This document shows, piece by piece, positions 15,911 through 25,959 of a stretch of DNA of 64,000 bases. Position 1 is the stretch's first letter. Each line of letters opens with the position of its first letter. The DNA is from Desulfovibrio sp. Lineage in GTDB: Bacteria; Desulfobacterota; Desulfovibrionia; Desulfovibrionales; Desulfovibrionaceae. The notes under the pieces were generated by a model. It was not told the origin of the DNA, searched no databases, and worked only from the letters and a program-made list of their open reading frames with translations. The stretch is taken from positions 162,549 to 226,548 of the forward strand of contig JAISTH010000071.1 in assembly GCA_031272715.1 (NCBI GenBank), read 5' to 3'. The position numbers and the translations under genes are program-made.

Positions 15911-18900
15911 TCATTTTTTGGCGCTTTTCTTCCTGCTCCCGGATTTTTCCTTGACGGCGGGCTTGGCGACGGATTTCGCCTCGTCGTCAGCCTTCGTCCC
16001 GGCGGCGGACTTCGGCGTTTCGGCGCCGGAGGCCGTCTTCGGTTCCGCCTTTTTGGACTTTCCGCCCGGTCCCGCCTCATCCCCGGTCTTCCCGGCGGCC
16101 GTGGAGACATACTTGTCGCCGGCCTCGTCCATGCAGCGCTGCAGGCACGGCTCAAGGAACAGCCCCTTCTGCCCCCGGACGAGAACCCCCAGATGGACCA
16201 GCGTGTCCAGCAGCGTGAATATCCGCTCCCTGGGCTCCGTGGTGGGCTGCACGAGCTCCCAGTACTCCTCGGCCGTCAGCGGATCGCCGTAGGACGTCAC
16301 GGTCTCGATGATCTTCGCGACCTGAGGGTCCTCGGGGCAGGCGTATCCCGGCTCGGCCAGGTCGGGGAGGGGCCTCTTTTCCAGAACGGCCATGACGCGC
16401 CCGTCCCAGCCGCCGGTGTTGCGGAGCGTCTCCTCCACGGGCTGGAGCGGCACCGTGTTGGTCTGGTTGTACCAACCCTCCAGTCCCGCCCGGTTCCACC
16501 GGTGGAGGAAGAGCACGTGGGTCGCGGCGCTGTTGAGAATGTCCGCGACGTCGGATCTGCCCGTCAGCGACAGGTAGGTGTCCGCATCCAGCAGATACGC
16601 GACCTTGACGACCTTCTGCTCGGTGTGGAGACGGCCGAGCCAGACGTGGGTCTCCCGAAGCGCCCCGACGATGTCGCCCGTCGATTCGCCGTCGAGCCAC
16701 AGCAGCAATCCGCCCTTCTTGTGTTCCTGGTTGCGGATCCCGAGGCAGCTCGCCAGTTCCTGGACGGTCATGTCCCCTTTGCCGGAGAGGCCGACGATGC
16801 GCTCGACCTTGATCTCCATGTCGTTTTCGCCGGCCTTGCTCATGCCTATGTGCTTCAGCGTGTCCGGAACGCGCCCCAGTCCGAGCGCCTTGGATCCCAC
16901 GATGAGGATGAGGCCGTTCTGCCTGGACTGGAGGGCGTTGTACTGGGTGACGACCAGAGGGTCGGGGCGGCCGTCGGCCAGCACCGTGCGCATGTCCTCG
17001 GCGTGTCCCTGGGGGGTGTAGGGCCTGTCCCGGAACTGCCCCAACTTGTTCAGTATGTTCTCCTCGCCGCCCAGCAGGTGGATGATGTTCGGCGTGCGCA
17101 GCCGGTACATGCTCCCCACGGGGGAGAGCATCCCCAGCCCCACCATCTCTTCGAGAAGGCTCTCCACGGTGGTGAGTTCCGCGTCCTGGAACGCCTCGGG
17201 CCAGTTCTCCCGCAACTCGTCCAGCAGATCCATGACGCGTATGCCGGAGCCCGCCTGCGCGCCGCCTTCCGCAAGTTCCCACATGGCCAGCGTGTAGCCG
17301 ATGACCGTGTAGCGCAGGTCGAGATCCAGGGTCCACTCGAAACGCTGCCGTATGTTGGCCTGCAGCGTGGGCTTCCTGTAGACCTGGACGATGGTGTCCT
17401 TGTCGATGGCCACGGGCAGCGTGGCGGCCGTCTCCACCTTCGTGCCGACGGTCCGCACCAGTTCCTCGCAGAAGAGCTGGACGAGGCTCGGGTGGTAGTT
17501 CGTGTAGGCCAGGACCTTGTTCACCAGCGTCGCCTCGTTGAAATGGAGCCCGAGGGTCTCCATGGGGCACCGCACGAGATCCGACGCGGCCCCGGGCTGC
17601 AGCGGACCGATGCACAGAGGGATGCCGAAGTGGGGGAGAGGCGAGTTGGGGATGCGGCTGTAGCGCTGCACCGAGTGCAGGCCGGTAAGCACGATCTTGA
17701 ACCGGCGCTGGGTCTGGGTCATCAGGTCCCGGAAGACGGTCAGGTCCGGGAATCCGGACTTCGCCCGCGGGCTCACGTTGTTCGCGTCATGCTCGATGAT
17801 GTCGTCGCATTCGTCGAAGAGCATCAGGATCCGCCGTGAGGCGTCCCCGTCCAGATAGTCCTTGATGTTGTCGGAGAAGGTCTTGACGGTTGTCTGGCGC
17901 TTCACGATCCCCTCGGCGATCGCCAGGCGCAGGGCGGTTTCCACGAGGGAGGTGTCGGACTGCTGCATGCTGTGGAGCAGCACGCGGTTCCCCTGGCTCT
18001 CGTTGTCGAAGCGTTCCTTGACCTGGAGCAGCAGGGCGGACTTGCCCAGCTGGCGCCCGCCGTAGACGATGCACGGGCCGTAGGGATCCCACAGCGCCTC
18101 GATGTCCTGCTGGCGTCCGAAGAACATCTCCCGGGGCACGGCGCCCCCGGCGTTCGGCGTGTAGGGGTTGCTGGGAGACCCCGCCAGGGCGACGGCGAAG
18201 AATTTCTCCGTGCGCTCGGCATCGGGCTGGCGGCTGAGCCAGAAGAAGAGGTTGCTGTCCACGATCACGGGCAGGTAGCCTTGGCGGCGTCCCTGCTGCA
18301 CCAGCTGCATGCGGTGGTCGTGGGTGAGGGAGCCGAACCACAGCACGGTGATGGGCTGGTTCTTGCTGATGCCCTTGGTCTTGTCGGTGAAGAGGGTGTT
18401 CAGCAGGTTCCTGAGATATTCCGGGGAGGTGGGGCGCCCCAGGACGACGATATGCCGCCGTCCCGCTCCGCTCCCCCACTGGGGCAGCGGGGCCTCGACG
18501 GTCATGTCGACGGTGAGGACCTGCCAGAGGGAGGGGCGCCCTTCGGCGTACACCTCCCTGAGAGCGGCCTTCTGCTCCAGGGAGAAGCCCAGCCACTGCA
18601 GCAGTTCCGTGATCCGGGCGACGTTCACCCCATCGGAGAGATTGATGGGCTGCGGCCGGGACAGGAGGAAGGACTTCCAGGCCGACACGGCGCCGCCGGG
18701 AACGACGGTCTGGGACTCGGCGATGGGGCCCTGCCGCAACGCCTTGTAATAGTCGGCGGCCGCGGAGGACGTGGTGCGCATCGGGGTGAGGTGGAGGGTG
18801 GTGCCCTTGCGCAGGGAGTCGTAAGCCTGCGTGATGGCGTCGTGGGTGGCCCCGTACTCCCTGGACTCCAGCATGCGTCCGATCTGGGCCGCATTCTCGG

Positions 18901-21703
18901 GGGAGATTTTCGGCGCGAGTTCGTCCAGCCGCTTGCGCAGTTCCTCCTTCTTTCCGGTCTCCTCCTCTTCGAGCCTTCGCCGCACGGTCTTCAGTCCGGC
19001 GGTGGCCTGGGCCACGTCCATGAGGCGGTCGAGGTGGAGCCTGACGATGTCGTTGACGTCCCGGTTCAGGTCGCTCTCCCGGCTCTCCAGAATGACCCCT
19101 CGCAGGTAGGCGTCCCCGATTGCGTTGGTGATCGTCTCCTGCAGTTCGTTGAACTGGTCCGACCACTTCCGCCGCTGGGATTCCAGACTCTCGCCGATCT
19201 CGGGCGTCTTGCGCAGGGGGAAGGCTCTGAGGAAGCTCTCCACCGGGGTGAAGTCCCCCTGCTTCATGTGGCCGATCAGCTGGTCGTCAAGGATGTTCCG
19301 GACCGAGGTGTCGGTGCGGTTCGCCGCGCTGCGGCCGATGAAATCCAGCATCTCCCCCTCGTCGACCCTGAAGCCGTCCGGGCCGAAGGTCGCGCGACCG
19401 AGGAACAGGGGCCACAGGGCGAGTTCCTCCAGCGGGTCTATGGGGGACTGGCTGGCCGTGCTCTTGCCGAAGCGGGACCGGAGTTCCTCGAGGCGATCCC
19501 GAAGGAAGCCGTTGAAGGGGGAGTCGGGGATGTCGTCGGGCCGGGCGGCCTCGGCGATTTCGTTCAACTGCCTGTGGGAGAAGTCGTCCGTGCGCTGTTT
19601 GGTGCCCTGGGTGCGAATCTGCTCCCATTCCCGCATGAGTTCCTGCGCCGCGGTCGCCTCCCGTATGATGGCGTCGAGGGCCTTGAAGTCGATGCGCTTG
19701 AAGGTGGCGGAGGGCTTGTTGATGCGCTTGTCCATCTCGTTCACGACATCGCTGACGAAGTCCTTGTTGTCCCAGGACTGCTGCAGCGCTTCGGGCAGCA
19801 GGGTGAAGTCGTCCTTCAGGCAGGCGTCCAGCACCTTGCCGATGTCGCCGCGAGTCGAGAACAGCTCCTTGAGGACCACCGTGGCCCGCTGGAAGCTGGT
19901 CTTCTTGTACTGGGCGGTCTCGAGGATCTCCCGCGTGCGGCGTTGCAGGTCCTCCAGGCGCTGCCGGCGCTGGGAGAGCATGCTCAGGTCCATGAACACG
20001 CCGTCGTCCAGAGGGACGCCCTTGGTGGCGAAGTCCCCCAGGCGGTCCAGAAGCTGGCCGCAGCGATAGGGGTCGAGGGTTTCATGGAGATTGTCGAGCA
20101 GAAACTTGTGGGTGGAGGAGGGCATCATGAGCACGGGGCGGACGAGGCTCGCGGCCAGCAGCATCGCGCCGCTCTCGTCCAGGGTGTCCACGGCCGAGTA
20201 GACTTCGTCGCTCTCGACGATCGCCTTGATCCGCATCTGGGACGCGTGGAATCCGGGCTGCAGGCGGGTGCCCAGATAGAGGAGTTCGGCGAGCCACAGC
20301 GGGACGAAGGGTTCGGCGGCGCATTTCATGAGCCAGTAGAGTTCGCAGGTGCGGCGTTCGCTGAGCAGGTTGCGGGCGGATTTCTCGACCCGGGACATGG
20401 GCTTCGTGATGATGGGGGACGGGGTCGGCACGGGCGGTGCCTCCCTGACGTCGTCCTCCGGCGGGACATGGACGGGGGTGGGGGCCTGCTTCGTTTCCGG
20501 CGTCGGGGCGGCCGGTCTTGCGGTCTGGTCGGGAGCCTTTGTCGCGGCGGCGGGGGTGGGAGTCTCGACGGGTTTGACTGATGACTGTCTGACGACGACG
20601 CCCTCGCCCAGAACAAGCTTGCGGTCGCCGTTCTTGAGACTCCGGATCAGATTGTTAGAGTAGTCATCGATCAGTTCCTCCTCGTCCTCGGTCAGCGTGC
20701 GCTCGCCTCTAAGGATCGGGAGGATTATCGTCGCGATGGGGGTCCTGCGTATCGGTGGGTCGCCGGCACGTGATGCGTTGATCGTCTCGATAAGGGACTC
20801 GAGATCACGATCCTTAAAGGGAGGATCGACATTGTTGGTGAGGGCATCGCAAAGTGCGTCGAGATTCTCGAGTAAATCTGTCGGTCGTTTAGCAAGTTGC
20901 GAAAGGAGATTCTCTATGAATACATCACCTTCTTCTACGATGTAAGAGAGATAGTCATACATATCGTAGGAAGTGAGTTCGTCTGAAACTTCGACTCCTG
21001 TGGTATCTTTGAGCGTTAGTAGTGGCTTCCGAAATGGTTTGATTTCAGATATTATCGCCGTGTCAAACTGCTCGAAAACCTTAAGTCTATTGCGTGTTTG
21101 TACGATTAACTCTATGTCAGGGTTTAGCACAAAGTCTTTCAAGATCTCGTCAAGGACTACGCGAAACCTGTCAGGGTAGTCGGTCAACTGCCGACGCAAT
21201 TCCTCCATCGGCGCGATACCATACATGATGGTATCGAAATTTTCTTTGTAGACACTGTTGACTTTGTCGGAAGTCGTAGTCTCTTTGATGCAGTCGATGA
21301 GTTCAATGTCAGACGGGTAGAATTCATCGGGTATCTTAAGCATCTTCCCGATGGAGTGAAAGAACAGAAGATTCTCTAGTGAGAATTTGATTTTTCGGAA
21401 ATTTGGGCAATCATTGAGAAAGTATTTATACCATCTGTAAAACCAATCCTTGAATATCTGCAACCATAGGAGGTCGCTGTCAACATTATTTTTGAAAGAC
21501 TTGCGTATTTCTTGAATAAATGTTTCAGGTGTCGCTTTGTAATAAAATTTTAACTCTTGAGATAATTTATTTTTATCGAAACGACCTTTCCATATGGTAT
21601 GGACGTTTTTGATAATGATATTATTGATCTTGTCCGTGTCGCATAGATGAAAAAAAACTTCATTGCTGATGGGGCTTGTTTCGAAATCCATTTCTTGGAT
21701 CAT
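15911..21703 (-). CDS. Giant STAND-like P-loop NTPase (1930 residues)
   Basis: Residues ~1-370 form a domain repeated in the next upstream gene; a Pro-rich linker follows (~375-440), then a long helical region with coiled-coil character (~445-1010), a segment of mixed alpha/beta character (~1050-1150), and an NTPase module opened by EMFFGRQQDIEAL. The P-loop is GGRQLGKS (Lys1221), Walker B is ILMLFDECDD (Asp1297), and a sensor strand FKIVLTGLHS follows. Winged-helix-like helices come next, and the last ~60 residues are Lys/Ala-rich. The layout fits signal-transducing or conflict ATPases rather than a transporter or protease. The ATG at 21703 has GGAG 8 bases upstream. Base composition changes sharply near 20.65 kb: the N-terminal third of the coding DNA is AT-rich, the rest GC-rich. 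I know no named family with certainty. Confidence 0.85.
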   Translation of the reverse strand: MIQEMDFETSPISNEVFFHLCDTDKINNIIIKNVHTIWKGRFDKNKLSQELKFYYKATPETFIQEIRKSFKNNVDSDLLWLQIFKDWFYRWYKYFLNDCPNFRKIKFSLENLLFFHSIGKMLKIPDEFYPSDIELIDCIKETTTSDKVNSVYKENFDTIMYGIAPMEELRRQLTDYPDRFRVVLDEILKDFVLNPDIELIVQTRNRLKVFEQFDTAIISEIKPFRKPLLTLKDTTGVEVSDELTSYDMYDYLSYIVEEGDVFIENLLSQLAKRPTDLLENLDALCDALTNNVDPPFKDRDLESLIETINASRAGDPPIRRTPIATIILPILRGERTLTEDEEELIDDYSNNLIRSLKNGDRKLVLGEGVVVRQSSVKPVETPTPAAATKAPDQTARPAAPTPETKQAPTPVHVPPEDDVREAPPVPTPSPIITKPMSRVEKSARNLLSERRTCELYWLMKCAAEPFVPLWLAELLYLGTRLQPGFHASQMRIKAIVESDEVYSAVDTLDESGAMLLAASLVRPVLMMPSSTHKFLLDNLHETLDPYRCGQLLDRLGDFATKGVPLDDGVFMDLSMLSQRRQRLEDLQRRTREILETAQYKKTSFQRATVVLKELFSTRGDIGKVLDACLKDDFTLLPEALQQSWDNKDFVSDVVNEMDKRINKPSATFKRIDFKALDAIIREATAAQELMREWEQIRTQGTKQRTDDFSHRQLNEIAEAARPDDIPDSPFNGFLRDRLEELRSRFGKSTASQSPIDPLEELALWPLFLGRATFGPDGFRVDEGEMLDFIGRSAANRTDTSVRNILDDQLIGHMKQGDFTPVESFLRAFPLRKTPEIGESLESQRRKWSDQFNELQETITNAIGDAYLRGVILESRESDLNRDVNDIVRLHLDRLMDVAQATAGLKTVRRRLEEEETGKKEELRKRLDELAPKISPENAAQIGRMLESREYGATHDAITQAYDSLRKGTTLHLTPMRTTSSAAADYYKALRQGPIAESQTVVPGGAVSAWKSFLLSRPQPINLSDGVNVARITELLQWLGFSLEQKAALREVYAEGRPSLWQVLTVDMTVEAPLPQWGSGAGRRHIVVLGRPTSPEYLRNLLNTLFTDKTKGISKNQPITVLWFGSLTHDHRMQLVQQGRRQGYLPVIVDSNLFFWLSRQPDAERTEKFFAVALAGSPSNPYTPNAGGAVPREMFFGRQQDIEALWDPYGPCIVYGGRQLGKSALLLQVKERFDNESQGNRVLLHSMQQSDTSLVETALRLAIAEGIVKRQTTVKTFSDNIKDYLDGDASRRILMLFDECDDIIEHDANNVSPRAKSGFPDLTVFRDLMTQTQRRFKIVLTGLHSVQRYSRIPNSPLPHFGIPLCIGPLQPGAASDLVRCPMETLGLHFNEATLVNKVLAYTNYHPSLVQLFCEELVRTVGTKVETAATLPVAIDKDTIVQVYRKPTLQANIRQRFEWTLDLDLRYTVIGYTLAMWELAEGGAQAGSGIRVMDLLDELRENWPEAFQDAELTTVESLLEEMVGLGMLSPVGSMYRLRTPNIIHLLGGEENILNKLGQFRDRPYTPQGHAEDMRTVLADGRPDPLVVTQYNALQSRQNGLILIVGSKALGLGRVPDTLKHIGMSKAGENDMEIKVERIVGLSGKGDMTVQELASCLGIRNQEHKKGGLLLWLDGESTGDIVGALRETHVWLGRLHTEQKVVKVAYLLDADTYLSLTGRSDVADILNSAATHVLFLHRWNRAGLEGWYNQTNTVPLQPVEETLRNTGGWDGRVMAVLEKRPLPDLAEPGYACPEDPQVAKIIETVTSYGDPLTAEEYWELVQPTTEPRERIFTLLDTLVHLGVLVRGQKGLFLEPCLQRCMDEAGDKYVSTAAGKTGDEAGPGGKSKKAEPKTASGAETPKSAAGTKADDEAKSVAKPAVKEKSGSRKKSAKK

Positions 21704-21814
21704 GGTTGGTCTCCGTGATTGGTTGTATCTTTCAGTCGTGTCTGCCATGCCCAACGATGTCATGATGGGCGAGCGTCATTGGCGCGAGTGGTCGCATTTG
21801 GGGGGAGTCGTGCG

Positions 21815-23671
21815 TCAATCGGTGAAGAGCCGCTTGAGGTGGCTGCGGATGTCGGAGGAGATATCGTTGAGGCTTCTCTGCTCCTTCTTGGGGAGGGGAG
21901 TGGGATTGGCGCCGGCCTTGGGGGGCGTGCCGGCCTTGGGGTTCGCGCCGGTCTTGGGCGCGGTGTCGGCCTTGGGGCTCGCATCGGCCTTGGGGGGCTT
22001 GCCGGGCTTGGCCGCTTTGGCGGGTTTGGAGGGCTTGTCGGGCTTCGATGCCGAGGCGGTCTTGGAGTCCTGGCCGATTCCGGGGGCGACGGTTTTCGGC
22101 GTCTGGTCGCCCTTGGGCGCCTGTGCGGCCTTCGGCGCCGTGGCGGTCTTGGCGACCGTCTCGGCCTTCGGCCCTCCGCTGCCTTCCGGCGTCAGGGCCG
22201 GCTTCGGCGCCGTGGCGGTCTTGGCGACCGGTTCGACCTTCGGCGTCTGATCGGCCTTCGGCGTCTGACCGGCCTTCGGCGTCTGATCGGCCTTGGGTGC
22301 CGTGGCGGTCTTGGCGACCGTCTCGCCCTTCGGCGTCTGGTCGGTCTTGGCGGCCGGTTCTGCCTTCGCCGTCTGGTCGGCCTTGGCGGCCGGCGCGGTC
22401 TTGGGCGCCGTGGCGGCCTTCGCCCCTCCGCCGCCCTCCGGCGCCAGGGCCGGCTTCGGCGCAACGGTTCCCGAGGACTCGCCCTTCCCCGCAGCGACCT
22501 TGTCCACGCTCGTCCCCGGGGTCTTCTCTTTGGGCTTTCCCGGGGCCTTCGGGAGATGCTGGCCCTTTGGGGGATCCGCCAATCCATACGGCGCCGAGAG
22601 ACTTCTCGCGGCATTCTTGAGACTGCCGAGGAAATTGGTCGAATAGTCCTCAAGCAGATTCTCATCTTCAGCTGTCAAAGTCTTCTCGCCTTGCAGAATG
22701 GGCAGGATGATTTTGACAAGGCATGTATCCGTTAGCCGAATGCGATCCTTCTCAGCTTTGTCAAGCTCAGCATTGACTGTGGCAAGATCGCCGGACCTGA
22801 GGGGTGGGACAATGTTGTTCGCGAAGATGGCCTTCAAAGACTTTACGTCCAGTGGAATGGCCTTGGGTCGCGAAACGAGAAGTTCCTGAAGGTTATTGTG
22901 AAAATTCTCAGCATCCTTATTGAGGGATACCAAGCACTTATCTATATCTTCTGATAACAAATTATTAGGGACGGGAATACCCGTTACTTCAGCGAAGCGC
23001 CTCAACGGCTCCAACGTTCTTACTATTTCGTCAATATATTTAGTTGGTTCTTCTTCGATGAATTTTTTCAGCCTCCCATGCAGGGTAACCAACTCGCTAA
23101 CTGTTGCATCTCTATTATATGTTGAGAACGCATAATTGAAGTCAAACTTGAATCTATGATAATAGGATTTGTATACTTCAGCCAAATCTCCTGCAGCTTC
23201 AATACCCAGCGCCATCAAGTAGTAGTTGTTCTTATATGTTTTTATTATCTTCTCAGGTGCAACTTTGTCATCTAGGCAATCGCAGACCTCTGCATCAGTT
23301 GGATAGTAATCCTCCGAGTAGTCGTTATTCTTTCCGATGATGTGGAAGAGCAAAACTTCTACCCATGAAGGATTCAAGTAGCTCGCATTTGCATCGTGGT
23401 CGTAGATTTGACTTCTTTTCTCTTCGTACCAGTCATCCATTAGCTGTTTTTGGAGGATCGTATTTTTCTTCAATTCGGTGCGCATGTTCGTACGGAAGAT
23501 GCTTTTATTCTCCTTGAAGTAAAATCTGTGAAAATAGGTGAGTTCTCCCCTATCATGTTCTAGTCTCCATACGGCATGGATGTCTGATATGATCGTGTCG
23601 ATCTTGTTTGACAGACGCAGCGTCTTGAAGACTTCATCGCTGACCATGCATTCTTCAGATTCTAGGCTCAT
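21815..23671 (-). CDS. Paralogue of the giant NTPase N-domain with Lys/Pro/Ala repeat tail
   Basis: A 618-residue protein with no ATPase. Residues ~1-360 align with the first ~370 of the downstream giant protein: LLFHIIGK versus LLFFHSIGK, YPTDAEVCDCL versus YPSDIELIDCI, and KIILPILQGEKTLTAEDE versus TIILPILRGERTLTEDEE. After that comes a tail of ~220 residues built of PKADQTPKA, AKTATAPK and similar units, ending in a short amphipathic helix (ISSDIRSHLKRLF). The tail coding DNA is GC-rich and the N-domain DNA AT-rich. GAGGAAA precedes the ATG. The two genes are 111 bases apart in the same direction and very probably form one operon; the shared domain suggests hetero-association or a shared ligand. 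Confidence 0.85.
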   Translation of the reverse strand: MSLESEECMVSDEVFKTLRLSNKIDTIISDIHAVWRLEHDRGELTYFHRFYFKENKSIFRTNMRTELKKNTILQKQLMDDWYEEKRSQIYDHDANASYLNPSWVEVLLFHIIGKNNDYSEDYYPTDAEVCDCLDDKVAPEKIIKTYKNNYYLMALGIEAAGDLAEVYKSYYHRFKFDFNYAFSTYNRDATVSELVTLHGRLKKFIEEEPTKYIDEIVRTLEPLRRFAEVTGIPVPNNLLSEDIDKCLVSLNKDAENFHNNLQELLVSRPKAIPLDVKSLKAIFANNIVPPLRSGDLATVNAELDKAEKDRIRLTDTCLVKIILPILQGEKTLTAEDENLLEDYSTNFLGSLKNAARSLSAPYGLADPPKGQHLPKAPGKPKEKTPGTSVDKVAAGKGESSGTVAPKPALAPEGGGGAKAATAPKTAPAAKADQTAKAEPAAKTDQTPKGETVAKTATAPKADQTPKAGQTPKADQTPKVEPVAKTATAPKPALTPEGSGGPKAETVAKTATAPKAAQAPKGDQTPKTVAPGIGQDSKTASASKPDKPSKPAKAAKPGKPPKADASPKADTAPKTGANPKAGTPPKAGANPTPLPKKEQRSLNDISSDIRSHLKRLFTD

Positions 23672-24106
23672 AGTTAGTTTCCTCGTGTGTTCAAGAGAAT
23701 GAATATGTTAAGTTTGAAAGGTTAATGGTGATTCAATGGATATTCTGGAGCGTCCCCGCTACTGGAAAACTGGATTGTTCCGTCAGAAGCGCATCTGTCC
23801 GTCTTCCTCAACAATCGCCAACCATTCCCAACGTTCTGTTGTTCAAAGGCCTTCCTTTGCCGGACCGGAAGAGGGCATCCTCCCCGGGGCGCGGCCTGCG
23901 ACCCGTCACGATGGCACGACCCGCCACGATGGCAGCGACGAAGGCCCGCTTGGGGAGCGCACATTCGCCCATGGTCCGTCCATGGATCCCGTTGTGGCTC
24001 GCGCGAAAAAGTTCGTATACTCCCGTTTCGTCTTGTGCGCAAGCGCAAAAACGTCATGGTCTCGGAAGACGGCCTCGCCCCCGATAGGGAACCCCTCGGC
24101 GGCCGT
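23672..24106. other. Spacer between N-domain paralogue and histidine phosphatase gene
   Basis: The first ~60 bases next to the N-domain gene are AT-rich and should hold its promoter, but no clear -35/-10 pair with good spacing stands out. The remainder is GC-rich and holds only shadow frames. This is the left boundary of the Mop locus. Confidence 0.45.
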
Positions 24107-24679
24107 TCACAGGCCCTCCAGCATCGCCATGCATCCGTACGGGAACGGGATGCGCATGACGTCCTCCAGCGGCAAGGCAAGATGCCATGCCACCAGCGTC
24201 CTGTGCGTTCCTGCGTGCCCCACCAGAAGAAGCGCCCCTTCGGGATGCCGCAGCCGCAACCGTTCGACCGCGGCCAGCGTCCTGCGCTGCACCTCCAGGA
24301 AACTCTCCCCCCCTTCCGGGACGAAGCCCGCCATGTCGAGTCCGCGGGCGGCGTAGGCCCCGGGAAATCGATCCTCCACCTCCTGGGGCGTCAAGCCCTC
24401 CCAGGCGCCCAGGGATATCTCGTCAAGCCCCGGATCCTCCAGCAGAGGAACGCCATCGAGAGCCTCGGCGAGGATGCCGGCGCCGTGCCGCGCGCGCCCG
24501 AGACTTGAGGAGCAGATGGCGGACACGGACCGGCTTCCGGGATTCGAGGCCAGTTCCGCTGCGAGGGAACGCATCTGCAGGACGCCCTTCCGGGAGAGGG
24601 GGATGTCCTGGGCGCCGATGAAGCGGCGTTGGGGATTCGGAGGGAGGGCGCCGTGGCGCGCCAGCCACAGTGCCTTCAA
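24107..24679 (-). CDS. Histidine phosphatase family protein
   Basis: A 190-residue phosphoglycerate-mutase-like phosphatase. The catalytic RHG motif is at residues 8-10 (LARHGALP), a second catalytic Arg is expected in SSLGRARHGAG, and the second His in LLVGHAGTHR (GHAG is typical). Substrate unknown; CobC-type and small phosphoester phosphatases have this size. The start is a TTG that overlaps the TGA of the upstream MobA-like/HD gene (TTGA), with GAGG 7 bases before it. As the last gene of the Mop locus it may act on a nucleotide or cofactor intermediate, which is inference. Confidence 0.88.
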   Translation of the reverse strand: MKALWLARHGALPPNPQRRFIGAQDIPLSRKGVLQMRSLAAELASNPGSRSVSAICSSSLGRARHGAGILAEALDGVPLLEDPGLDEISLGAWEGLTPQEVEDRFPGAYAARGLDMAGFVPEGGESFLEVQRRTLAAVERLRLRHPEGALLLVGHAGTHRTLVAWHLALPLEDVMRIPFPYGCMAMLEGL

Positions 24680-25866
24680 CGCCGGTCCTCGGGCGCGGAA
24701 CCGGTTTCGCCGCCTTGGCCGGCTCCCGAGGCGGCATCGAGGGTTTCCGCGGCCTCGCGAGCGACCCCTTCGGGTTCCCGGCCAAGTTCCCGCCCGAGCC
24801 TTTCGGCGAAGCGGACGGCGCGCTCCAGACGTCCTCGTATGGCGCGGCAGGCCTTGGGATCCTCCCGGTATCTGGCCATCTTGCAGCCGAACCGCTCGGA
24901 CAGGGGAACGAAGGCGCCTCCCCGGCAGTATTTGTCGGCGAGATACACCAGTTCCCGCTCCGTGATCGGGGCGTCGTCCGGCAAGGACAGGTCCCGATGG
25001 TCCGCGACGAGGGGGGCGATGGCCGTCAACCCCATCTCCTGCAACAGCGCGGCTCCGGCGGTCTCGTGGTGTTCCGCCCCCTTGCGGATGTCGTGGAGCA
25101 GACCCGCCGCATGGGCGAGTTCCGGATCGACGGACCCGCCCCTGGCCGCAAGGGCCTGGGCAAAGGCCTTCGCCACGGCCCCCACCGCGGCCCCATGGGC
25201 CCGTCCCCTCGGATGATTCACGCGCAGTTCAAGCAGGCGGCGGGCCTCCTCCGGGGTCAGGCGATCCCGCACGACAGACAGGGCCAGCAACCGATCGTAG
25301 TCCCCGGGAGTGTCCATGTCCTCCAGCACGAATGCGTCCGCCACCGGGACATGCTTCACGGGGAGACTCTTCAGAGCTCCCTGCAGCCCGTCCGGTCCGT
25401 CGTATGCGAGAACGGGCTCCCGCTGCGACGGGAACAGAAGCAGAGGATGCCCCTCCTCCCCCCCGAACGTGGGGACGAGGGCGGCATCGGGCGAATCCCG
25501 GGCATGGTCCACGAGGGCCCGCACGGTCAAGGCCCGCACCAGGGGGATGTCCACGGGGTGGACGAAGACGGGGGAGTCCGCGGCCGCCACGGCAAGACCG
25601 AACAGAACGGAGGAGAACATTCCCTCCTCAGGGCAGGGATTGCGCACGACACCGATGCTGAGCGCCCGGGCCGCGGCCTCGACCGCATCCCTATGGAAGC
25701 CCGTGACCACACGGATGTCGTGGATGCCGCATGAGCGGTACAGGCGGACGATCCCCTCCAAGGCCGGCGTGCCGTCCCGTCCGAGGGGGAGCATGGCCTT
25801 GACCCGGCCCATGCGGGAACTTTCACCGGCTGCGAGGATCAGGGCGCTGAAATGGGGTGCGGACAT
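24676..25866 (-). CDS. MobA-like NTP transferase fused to HD domain
   Basis: 396 residues. Residues ~1-200 are a MocA/MobA-type nucleotidyltransferase: LILAAGESSRMGRVKAMLPL is the nucleotide-binding signature, and HPVDIPLV holds the metal-binding Asp. Residues ~215-345 form an HD phosphohydrolase-type domain with HAAGLLHDIRKG and a conserved DHRDLSL segment. MocA makes molybdopterin cytosine dinucleotide, the cofactor form used by Mop, so this is the likely cytidylyltransferase of the locus. The HD part may hydrolyse a nucleotide by-product. I recall this fusion as the DVU_1551 family in Desulfovibrio; the name is from memory. Confidence 0.9.
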   Translation of the reverse strand: MSAPHFSALILAAGESSRMGRVKAMLPLGRDGTPALEGIVRLYRSCGIHDIRVVTGFHRDAVEAAARALSIGVVRNPCPEEGMFSSVLFGLAVAAADSPVFVHPVDIPLVRALTVRALVDHARDSPDAALVPTFGGEEGHPLLLFPSQREPVLAYDGPDGLQGALKSLPVKHVPVADAFVLEDMDTPGDYDRLLALSVVRDRLTPEEARRLLELRVNHPRGRAHGAAVGAVAKAFAQALAARGGSVDPELAHAAGLLHDIRKGAEHHETAGAALLQEMGLTAIAPLVADHRDLSLPDDAPITERELVYLADKYCRGGAFVPLSERFGCKMARYREDPKACRAIRGRLERAVRFAERLGRELGREPEGVAREAAETLDAASGAGQGGETGSAPEDRR

Positions 25867-25959
25867 GACATCACCAGTGTGGGGATTTGTGCGGATCGAA
25901 CTCTGCGAGTGTCCAGGCCTTGCTGCATGGATGCGCCAGCTTGCACCGTCCTGGCGCCT

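Noticed and set aside
18000..20581. Long plus-strand frame (869 codons) opposite the giant NTPase
   Set aside because: Antisense of a coding region with P-loop and Walker B in the correct order; no start signal and shadow composition.
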